A DNA stretch of 11,886 bases, taken from assembly GCA_046496815.1 (NCBI GenBank), contig JAWOGN010000135.1, forward strand, positions 1-11,886, in the 5' to 3' direction. The DNA is from JAWOGN01 sp046496815 (GTDB lineage Bacteria > Desulfobacterota > DSM-4660 > Desulfatiglandales > Desulfatiglandaceae). Below, piece after piece: positions 5,691-11,886 of this stretch. Below the pieces are notes generated by a model. That model saw nothing but the letters and a program-made list of their open reading frames with translations. It was not told the DNA's origin and did not search any database. Every line of letters begins with the position of its first letter. Within the stretch, counting starts at the first letter, position 1. A program made the position numbers and the translations under genes.

Positions 5691-6485
5691 TCAAAGCTTA
5701 ATACCCACATGCACCACTGCGATGTCATTTGTCAGGCTTCGATGGGTAACTTTCGAAAAACCGATACGCTTCAGGATGCGTGTCAACTCGTCGGGTGAGG
5801 GAAACATCCGAATGGATTCGGAAAGATAGGTGTAAGCTTGTCGGGAACCGACGATCAGGCTTCCCAGGAACGGCATGACATGGAAGGAGTAAAGGTCATA
5901 CAGCCATCGAAATGGGGGTGACGTGGGTTTTGAGAATTCGAGACACATCAGTTTGCCGCCGGGTTTCAAGATCCGGTGCATCTCTTGGAATCCCTTTTCC
6001 ATGTGAGTCACATTCCGTATTCCAAAACCCACCATCGTCGCATCGCACATCTCGTCGGGAAACGGCATTGCTTCGGCATCGCCCTGGATGTAAAAGACGC
6101 TTCCGCCGAAAGGGGATCCCATCACCTTCGCTCTGCCCGCCCCCATCATTCGTCGATTGATATCATACAGGATTACCTTGCCGGATGATTGGACCTCGCC
6201 GGCTGCCAAAATGGAAAGATCCCCGGTGCCGCCGCACACATCGATCACACAATCTCCCTCCCTCAATCTCAGCATCCTGACGGCCGTCCGCTTCCAAGAA
6301 CGGTGGATGCCCAGGCTGAGGAGCGTATTCATCAAATCGTATTTGGCGGCAACCGTGTTAAAATGCCTGAGCACAGAGTCGGCCTTTTTCTTCTTCGGGG
6401 GGCGCTGAAATCCGGCATGGACGCCTTTTTCCGTGCGGATCTTGCCGCTCAGGGTTTCTTTTATACGGAGATCACAGTGAGCCAT
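5691..6485 (-). CDS. UbiE/MenG family quinone C-methyltransferase
   Basis: This is a SAM-dependent methyltransferase of the UbiE/COQ5 family, 264 residues. In an anaerobe it would most likely methylate demethylmenaquinone to menaquinone at the membrane. Family motif I reads YDLMNTLLSLGIHRSW (49-64), SAM-binding motif VIDVCGGTGDLS (80-91), then GFGIRNV (153-159), and the second family motif RILKPGGKLMCLEFSKP (171-187). The first 40 or so residues, including PPKKKKAD, exceed the usual N-terminus. ATG 6485 has no recognisable Shine-Dalgarno sequence, so the true start is uncertain; no better internal ATG exists before the first motif. It is the last gene of the leftward cluster, 57 bp after the globin-PsiE gene, and converges with the dehydrogenase. 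No clear terminator is seen in 5623-5690. UbiE versus MenG use depends on the organism's quinone. Confidence 0.9.
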   Translation of the reverse strand: MAHCDLRIKETLSGKIRTEKGVHAGFQRPPKKKKADSVLRHFNTVAAKYDLMNTLLSLGIHRSWKRTAVRMLRLREGDCVIDVCGGTGDLSILAAGEVQSSGKVILYDINRRMMGAGRAKVMGSPFGGSVFYIQGDAEAMPFPDEMCDATMVGFGIRNVTHMEKGFQEMHRILKPGGKLMCLEFSKPTSPPFRWLYDLYSFHVMPFLGSLIVGSRQAYTYLSESIRMFPSPDELTRILKRIGFSKVTHRSLTNDIAVVHVGIKL

Positions 6486-6495
6486 AGATGATTTT

Positions 6496-6508
6496 TGAGA
6501 CCGTCTCA
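6496..6508. promoter_or_regulatory. Palindrome TGAGACCGTCTCA just upstream of the methyltransferase start
   Basis: This is a perfect 6-bp inverted repeat around a single central base, 10 bp before the putative ATG at 6485. It could be a repressor site or simply chance. With a 1-nt centre it is not a good RNA hairpin. Confidence 0.2.
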
Positions 6509-6542
6509 GCGTCGGGTCTTTTTCGTCTATGCGTTGTTATAC

Positions 6543-7445
6543 TCAGGCCTTTTGCCGAGTGTTTTCGGCCTTAGCCAAAAGATACAAAAGAATACCCAAC
6601 ACAAAAAGCCCGCCAATAAGCAATCCAAAAGTAATTGGGTCTTTTTCTTCGATACTGGCTACAAACAGTTTTCGGATAAAGGCTACCAGAGCGAGCTCAA
6701 CAAAAATCCGCACGTGTAACTTTCCACCCCGAAGATGCTCCACCTGGGTGTGAAGCAATTCAATCATCATCCACAGGATTAAGAGCGACCCCAGTGCCTT
6801 GATGACGCCGCTCTCCAGGGTGCCCGTGAAAATATACACCACATCCTGCGCGAGAAGGCTGGCGACCCCCACAGCCATGACGAGGAGTCCGATCATGAGG
6901 ACCAGGTTAAGACCATGAAGCAACCGCTCGGACCACTGAATGAGTGCGGATTCAACCCGTTGGGAAACAAACACCTTCTTGAGCTCCGCATCCCGATAGG
7001 AGCTGGTCATTACATCCAGGTTGATGTCCAAGACCTTGTTTAGGGTATCCAGAAGCTCATGCCTTCGGTCGGCATCTGCGACCAGCTCCGTCACTCGGCG
7101 ATGACAGAAATTCCGGATGTGGTTCATGGATGCGTTCACGTAATGCCCTTTGAGCCCGATTTTGACGTGAACCTTACCAATTTTTATGAGCTTTACCAAA
7201 TAACGATTGTCATAGCGGGCCGTGAGCAGATCCTGTAACCATTTCTTGATCGTTTCCTCCCGACGTTTTCTCGCCTCTTCGGTTTTAAAGAAGGAAGCGG
7301 TATAACGATCTTTCATCAGGTAACTGCAGAAATCGGCAGCAAACTCATCAACGGATGGAAGTAGGATGTCCGCGAGGTCCTTCAAATTGTCTTCATCCAG
7401 ACGCGTTAATTCGTAATTCCTTCGAATTTCATCAATACTTTCCAT
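6543..7445 (-). CDS. Globin-sensor domain fused to PsiE-like membrane domain
   Basis: This is a two-domain protein of 300 residues. Residues 1-160 resemble the haem-binding globin-coupled-sensor/protoglobin fold: FFKTEEARKRREETIKKW (52-69), then VHVKIGLKGHYV (92-103), where His93 is the likely proximal haem ligand. Residues 175-291 form four predicted membrane spans (about 178-200, 217-231, 248-263, 272-291). ELLHTQVEHLRGGKLHVRIF (229-248) and AFIRKLFV (255-262) recall the PsiE family (phosphate-starvation-inducible E). I chose ATG 7445 because GGAGG lies 8 nt upstream; a longer frame from 7538 would overlap fumC and adds a charged unrelated tail. There is no kinase, cyclase or methyl-accepting output domain, so the signal would pass through the membrane part. 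Function is inferred: oxygen, NO or redox sensing. It sits between fumarase and the quinone methyltransferase. Confidence 0.8.
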   Translation of the reverse strand: MESIDEIRRNYELTRLDEDNLKDLADILLPSVDEFAADFCSYLMKDRYTASFFKTEEARKRREETIKKWLQDLLTARYDNRYLVKLIKIGKVHVKIGLKGHYVNASMNHIRNFCHRRVTELVADADRRHELLDTLNKVLDINLDVMTSSYRDAELKKVFVSQRVESALIQWSERLLHGLNLVLMIGLLVMAVGVASLLAQDVVYIFTGTLESGVIKALGSLLILWMMIELLHTQVEHLRGGKLHVRIFVELALVAFIRKLFVASIEEKDPITFGLLIGGLFVLGILLYLLAKAENTRQKA

Positions 7446-7503
7446 TCGGCGCCTCCGGTGGGTCTTGTTTTTTTCTGTCCTCAACCTCTCAGCCGGGTTC
7501 CGG

Positions 7504-8910
7504 TCAGGAATATCCGGACGGGTCTTTGCTCCCCACAATTCGATCTAAAATCCGAGTGACTTCATCTTTGGGTAAAAGTTGACTTTGAAGGGCGATCTCT
7601 CTCACGGTTTTTCCCGTATCATAGGCCTTTTTTGCCAGGGAAGCCGCCTTGTCATAACCGATGGCCGGCACCAGCGCCGTTGCCAGGGCAAGGCTCTGTT
7701 CCAGATTTTCAAAGCATTTTTCCCTGTTTGCCGAGATTCCTCTGACGCATTTTTCCGCCAGTGCCGTCACCGCTCTCCACAATAAATCGATGGACTGCAA
7801 TAGATTCAAGGTGATGACAGGCAACATGACATTCAGTTCAAAATTCCCCGCCTGACCCGACACAGTAATGGCGGTATCATTCCCAATCACCTGAGCAGCC
7901 ACTTGCAATACGGCTTCCGGAATCACGGGATTGATTTTCCCGGGCATGATGGAGGAACCCGGCTGAAGGGCGGGAACCCCGATTTCTCCCAGCCCGCAGC
8001 GGGGGCCCGATGCGAGCCATCGAATATCATTGGCAATTTTCGTGAGGCTGACCGCGAAGGTTTTGAGTGCCCCGCTGGTCTCGACGGCCGCATCCCGGGC
8101 TGCCTGCGATTCAAAGTGGTTTTCGGCCTCTTTGAAAGGACAATCCAGTTCCTCGGCGATGCCGGCGATCACCTTTCTTGCAAAATCAGGATGGGTATTC
8201 AGCCCGGTACCCACAGCGGTTCCCCCCAGGGCGAGTTCGGAGAGGTGAATTTCCGTCCTTTTGATTCGATTTATGCCAAGTTCAACCTGCCTGGCATAAC
8301 CGCTGAATTCATCACCGAGCATCACGGGTACCGCGTCCTGAAGGTGGGTCCTACCGATTTTTTTGATTTCCTTGAACGCCTCGGATTTTGCCTTCAGCTC
8401 CATCTGAAGCAATTTCATGGAAGGGAGCAGATGAGACCGAATTTCGTGTAGGGCGGCGATGTGGATGCCGGACGGGATCACATCATTGCTGGACTGGCCC
8501 AGGTTTACATGATCATTGGGATGGACCGGCGATTTTCCGCCTCGCTTACCGGTGAGGATTTCATTGGCTCTGCCGGCAATGACCTCGTTGACGTTCATGT
8601 TTGTCGAGGTGCCGGAGCCGGTCTGAAAAATGTCCACCACAAATTGATCATCGAGATTTCCGGCCACCACGTCTTCAGCAGCTGCAATGACGGCCTGTGC
8701 GATCTGAGAATTCATCAATTCCAGCTCAAGGTTTACGCGGGCCGCATGTTTCTTGATCCTGCCCAGCGCCTTTATGAATGGCGGGGGAAATGTGATCCCG
8801 CTGATGGTGAAGTTTTCCACAGCCCGCTGGGTCTGGGCGCCGTAGTAAGCGTTCTGAGGCACCCGAACTTTTCCCATGGAGTCTTGTTCTTCTCTGTATT
8901 TCATTTGCAT
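7504..8910 (-). CDS. fumC: Class II fumarate hydratase (FumC type)
   Basis: This enzyme interconverts fumarate and malate in the TCA cycle; it is the oxygen-stable, cluster-free class. It has 468 residues, the normal length. It shows TGSGTSTNMN (97-106), NLGQSSND (136-143), GRTHLQDAVP (186-195, His189), GTGLN (234-238) and the superfamily signature GSSIMPGKINP (318-328) carrying the catalytic Ser. The N-terminus (MGKVRVPQNAYYGAQTQRAVENF) is fumarase-like. Just after the signature, NPVIPEAV and QVIGNDT recall aspartase, then AGNFELNV is fumarase-like again. I favour fumarase, with aspartate ammonia-lyase the alternative. ATG 8910 and ATG 8904 are both possible starts; the nearest good Shine-Dalgarno (GAGGAG) is about 22 nt upstream. 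It follows citrate synthase by 114 bp. Confidence 0.9.
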   Translation of the reverse strand: MQMKYREEQDSMGKVRVPQNAYYGAQTQRAVENFTISGITFPPPFIKALGRIKKHAARVNLELELMNSQIAQAVIAAAEDVVAGNLDDQFVVDIFQTGSGTSTNMNVNEVIAGRANEILTGKRGGKSPVHPNDHVNLGQSSNDVIPSGIHIAALHEIRSHLLPSMKLLQMELKAKSEAFKEIKKIGRTHLQDAVPVMLGDEFSGYARQVELGINRIKRTEIHLSELALGGTAVGTGLNTHPDFARKVIAGIAEELDCPFKEAENHFESQAARDAAVETSGALKTFAVSLTKIANDIRWLASGPRCGLGEIGVPALQPGSSIMPGKINPVIPEAVLQVAAQVIGNDTAITVSGQAGNFELNVMLPVITLNLLQSIDLLWRAVTALAEKCVRGISANREKCFENLEQSLALATALVPAIGYDKAASLAKKAYDTGKTVREIALQSQLLPKDEVTRILDRIVGSKDPSGYS

Positions 8911-9024
8911 TTCGTCCGTTGCTATGTCATGTCTCCTCAGTGAATCGGGGTCGCCGATCTGTTTCTTTCTCTTGCTTACTCCGTAGTAGTTTTCTAAAAG
9001 ATTTCGATGTCTTTCTCTGATGCA

Positions 9025-10206
9025 TTACCCTCTGCTCTCCAGGGCTTCATACTCGCAGCCCATCAGCCCGCAATACTGCCCCACATATTCGGCCTTGGGC
9101 CTGTAAAGAGCCGGTTTTTCCTGCGCTTCCGCGAATTTTTCTTCAATGATGTGGCTGCACCAGCCGGCTACCCTGCTGATGGCAAATATGGGTGTCATGA
9201 GGTCTCCGGGGATGCCCATGATATGATAAACAGGGGCGCTATAAAAATCCACATTGGGTTGGATGTCCGCCTTCCCTCTTTTCGTAAATTCTTCGAGGCC
9301 TGCCTTCTCGATCTGACTCGATAGCTCATGCCATCGTTCTCGGCCCGTTTTCTTTCCCAGTCGAGCGGCCATATCCTTTAGAAACCTCGCCCTGGGATCC
9401 ATGGTCTTGTAGACCGCATGACCCATGCCCATGATTCTCTCGCCACCGTCCAGTCTGTTCCGTACCCAACCGGGGATGTTTTTTTCCGACTCGAGACTCA
9501 AGAGCATTTTCATCACCTGAGCATTGGCGCCCCCGTGTAAGCTTCCGGAGAGGGCACCGAGTCCTCCGGTTACACCGGCATACATGTGCGCCCTTGTGGA
9601 AACCACTTCGCGGCAGGCAAATGTGGACGCGTTAAAGGTGTGGTCGGCGTGTAGGATCAGACAGGTGTCCAGGTCATGCGCCATGTCCTCATCCGGTTTT
9701 TGTCCATGGAGCAGCCACAGAAAGTTGGCAGCGTGTGGAAGGGAATCGTCCGGTGACAGCGGTTCCAGCCCGTTCCTTATCCGGTGCCAACCGGCCACCA
9801 CAACCGGCAAACGCCCAATCAGCCGCGTCGCCATCCTGAAATTGGCCGCTCTCGTTTCATCCTGAAGATCCGGGTCGACCGTGGCCAACATGGGGACCGT
9901 TGCCTGAAGCACATCCATGGGATTCGAATCCTTGGGCCATTTTTTGAAACATTCGTAAATATGCCGGGGGACCTCTCTGGCTGCCGTCACCTGGGTCATG
10001 AAGGCGGTCAGTTCTTTTTTAAGGGGCAGCGAACCATTCAGGAGCAGATACGCCACCTCCATAAAGGATGCGCTTTGAGCGAGTTCCTCAATTCGATATC
10101 CCCGGTAAATGAGAACACGTTTCTCACCGTCTATGAAACTCACCTTGGTGTCCGCGACGGTCACTCCTCGCAGTCCCACGTTCTTAACATTTACTGTCTC
10201 GGCCAT
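9025..10206 (-). CDS. gltA: Citrate synthase
   Basis: This enzyme condenses acetyl-CoA and oxaloacetate to citrate, the entry step of the TCA cycle, in the cytoplasm. It has 393 residues, matching the short bacterial/archaeal-like citrate synthases. Key segments are LHADHTFNASTF (185-196), GSLHGGAN (221-228, catalytic His224), MGMGHAVYKTMDPRA (259-273, oxaloacetate-binding His263) and the catalytic Asp in VDFYS (Asp320). I chose ATG 10206, which has GGAGG 5 nt upstream. An upstream TTG at 10245 would add 13 residues without family support and a poorer site. It lies 52 bp after aconitase, so the two probably share a transcript. Short citrate synthases overlap in sequence with 2-methylcitrate synthases, but the aconitase and fumarase neighbours favour citrate synthase. 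Confidence 0.93.
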   Translation of the reverse strand: MAETVNVKNVGLRGVTVADTKVSFIDGEKRVLIYRGYRIEELAQSASFMEVAYLLLNGSLPLKKELTAFMTQVTAAREVPRHIYECFKKWPKDSNPMDVLQATVPMLATVDPDLQDETRAANFRMATRLIGRLPVVVAGWHRIRNGLEPLSPDDSLPHAANFLWLLHGQKPDEDMAHDLDTCLILHADHTFNASTFACREVVSTRAHMYAGVTGGLGALSGSLHGGANAQVMKMLLSLESEKNIPGWVRNRLDGGERIMGMGHAVYKTMDPRARFLKDMAARLGKKTGRERWHELSSQIEKAGLEEFTKRGKADIQPNVDFYSAPVYHIMGIPGDLMTPIFAISRVAGWCSHIIEEKFAEAQEKPALYRPKAEYVGQYCGLMGCEYEALESRG

Positions 10207-10258
10207 AGTGTCCTCCGTAAAGCTCGAGTTGAGATTTTTCTCCAAGGTTCACTCGAAA

Positions 10259-11886
10259 TCAGAACCCCCCTTCCTTATCTCCGAGTGCCGGGAGTGATGC
10301 TTGCTTGAGTTCCTTTTTCACATAATTCAAAGCCCCACCCGCCAACAGAAATTGACGCTGACGGGCCGACACATCCAGCAGTGTGGTTATAGGTTTCCCA
10401 TCCACCTCCGTCGGGATTTCAGAAGCCCCTTTCCCGATGTGATGCCGGATGTCGGGAAACGTCACCATCGATCCGGTGCCGATCCGCGAAAAATCGTCCG
10501 GGTTCTTGAACGTGAGCGGCAGAATTCCAAAATTGCAAAGGTTGGCTTTGTGGATTCGAGCAAAGCTTTTCACGATCTTGGCACGAACGCCGAGGTGTCT
10601 GGGAGCCAGCGCCGCGTGTTCCCTGCTGGATCCTTGCCCGTAATTTTCTCCGCCGATTACAACCCCGTTACCCTTTTCTTTGCATTTGTTGTGAAAACCC
10701 GGGTCGATCTGATAGAAAACGAATTCGCTGATCGCGTCTACATTGGACCGAAGGGGAAGGACCTTGCTGCCCGCAGGCATAATGGTATCGGTGGAAATGT
10801 TGTCTCCCACCTTGATGACCACCTCGGCTTCGAGCGTGTCGGGTAGACTCTCCATTTCGCTCAATGGTCGGATGTTGGGTCCTCGAATTACCTCGGTCTT
10901 ACGCGCATCTTCATTGGGGTATATGAGGGATGTTCTGTCCACATGATACCGCTCGGGATGTGCGACCCGGGGATAGGGCATTTCTTTTCCCAGATCTCTC
11001 GGATCGGTGATGACCCCTTTGAGGGCGGCGGCGGCGGCCGTTTCCCGGGAACAAAGGTAGACCTGATCATCTTGAGTTCCCGAACGACCCGGAAAATTTC
11101 GAGGAAACGTGCGGAGGCTCACCTGTCCGGTTCCGGGGGCCTGCCCCATGCCGATGCACCCCAGACAGCCCGGTTCGTGGATGCGTGCGCCTGCCGTCAG
11201 CAGGGAAAGCACCCCGCCGTGCTCTGCGACATTTTCAAGAACCTGTCGACTGCCGGGGTTGATGTGCAGGGAGACATCGGGGTGTTTGGGGTGCCCCGCC
11301 ATAATCTTTGCGACCACCATGAGGTTTGGGAAGGATGAATTGGCGCTGCTGCCGACAATGACCTGATCCACCTTGAGTCCTTCAATCTCTCGCACAGGAA
11401 CCACGTTCCCGGGGGAAGACGGGCATGCGATCAGAGGCGCTACCTTGGCGAGATCGATTTCATCATGCTCGTCAAATTCAGCCCCCTCGTCCGCCGACAG
11501 CGCGCTCCAGTCTGCTCCCCTTGCCTGTGCCTCCAGATAGCTGCGGGTGGTTGCATCTGAAGGAAAAAGGGTGCTCGTGGCTCCCAGCTCGGTCCCCATA
11601 TTTCCAATGGCCTGGCGATCGGCGGCGGACAGCGTCCTTACTCCCGGACCGTAGTATTCGATGATCTTGCCCACGCAACCCTTCACTCCGTGCCGCCGAA
11701 GCATTTCCAGAATCAAATCCTTGCCACTCACCCAATCCGGAAGTGTGTTGATGAGCCTTACCCCGAAAACCCTGGGGCAGGGGAAATAATAGGGACGTCC
11801 GGCCATGGCCATCGCGACGTCCAAGCCACCGGCCCCAATGCCCAGCATGGAGACGCCGGCAGCGCCCGGCGTATGACTGTCCGCGC
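10259..11886 (-). CDS. Aconitate hydratase (N-terminus outside window)
   Basis: This iron-sulfur enzyme isomerises citrate to isocitrate. About 541 residues are visible. The frame is open to the right edge, starting within DSHTPGAAGVSMLGIGAGG, so about the first 100 residues are missing. Two cluster cysteines are present in GCLGCIGMGQAP (around 11156-11167). The position of the third ligand in the usual GSCTNS motif is Ser: VGSSANSSF, with the replaced codon at 11345-11347. The region FPRNFPGRSG supplies substrate-binding arginines. The C-terminal swivel domain shows DNISTDTIMPAG and GENYGQGSSREHAAL with the active-site Ser. The domain order, with the swivel fused at the C-terminus, fits monomeric aconitases, possibly the Aquifex/deltaproteobacterial type. 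Isopropylmalate isomerase is unlikely because that enzyme is usually two subunits. It is the first visible gene of the leftward TCA cluster. Confidence 0.92.
   Translation of the reverse strand, partial: ADSHTPGAAGVSMLGIGAGGLDVAMAMAGRPYYFPCPRVFGVRLINTLPDWVSGKDLILEMLRRHGVKGCVGKIIEYYGPGVRTLSAADRQAIGNMGTELGATSTLFPSDATTRSYLEAQARGADWSALSADEGAEFDEHDEIDLAKVAPLIACPSSPGNVVPVREIEGLKVDQVIVGSSANSSFPNLMVVAKIMAGHPKHPDVSLHINPGSRQVLENVAEHGGVLSLLTAGARIHEPGCLGCIGMGQAPGTGQVSLRTFPRNFPGRSGTQDDQVYLCSRETAAAAALKGVITDPRDLGKEMPYPRVAHPERYHVDRTSLIYPNEDARKTEVIRGPNIRPLSEMESLPDTLEAEVVIKVGDNISTDTIMPAGSKVLPLRSNVDAISEFVFYQIDPGFHNKCKEKGNGVVIGGENYGQGSSREHAALAPRHLGVRAKIVKSFARIHKANLCNFGILPLTFKNPDDFSRIGTGSMVTFPDIRHHIGKGASEIPTEVDGKPITTLLDVSARQRQFLLAGGALNYVKKELKQASLPALGDKEGGF

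Noticed and set aside
7903..8451. Antisense frames of 160-182 codons within fumC and around the TCA genes
   Set aside because: They overlap well-supported enzymes on the opposite strand and show no motifs or ribosome-binding sites.
1..11886. CRISPR array, tRNA, rRNA, phage or defence genes
   Set aside because: No regularly spaced repeats, cloverleaf-like genes, integrase, or defence-type proteins were seen on either strand.

Overview
The window looks like chromosomal DNA of an anaerobic, respiring Gram-negative bacterium. The gene families recall Desulfobacterota (sulfate-reducing or syntrophic deltaproteobacteria): a bacterial aconitase with a GSSANS motif, a short Glu/Leu/Phe/Val-type dehydrogenase, a Liv-type amino-acid importer, a UbiE/MenG quinone methyltransferase, and a haem-globin domain joined to a PsiE membrane domain. 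This assignment rests on recalled family resemblance; no search was run.

Layout. Positions 1-3496 (minus strand) hold a branched-chain amino-acid ABC importer operon in the order livK-livG-livF-livH, with livH running off the left edge. The genes overlap or nearly touch. Positions 3497-4497 form a 1-kb non-coding region. It holds a cluster of dyad-symmetric elements just upstream of livK, a clear intrinsic terminator pointing toward livK, two tiny minus-strand ORFs with good ribosome-binding sites, and a 297-bp MITE-like element with terminal inverted repeats and an 8-bp target duplication. Positions 4498-5622 (plus strand) encode a glutamate dehydrogenase-like enzyme, divergent from liv. Positions 5691-11886 (minus strand) hold aconitase (N-terminus beyond the right edge), citrate synthase, class II fumarase, a globin-PsiE membrane protein and the UbiE/MenG methyltransferase. 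They lie in one direction with gaps of 52-114 bp and no obvious terminator between them.

How the parts may work together. Liv imports branched-chain or related amino acids. The dehydrogenase links glutamate/2-oxoglutarate to NAD(P)H and ammonia. Aconitase, citrate synthase and fumarase supply TCA steps around 2-oxoglutarate, and UbiE/MenG completes the respiratory quinone. The globin-PsiE protein is a plausible haem-based redox or gas sensor in the same transcription unit. The genes themselves are mostly ordinary. The less usual material is the liv leader with its terminator and mini-ORFs, the MITE, the globin-PsiE fusion, and the serine at a cluster-cysteine position in aconitase.
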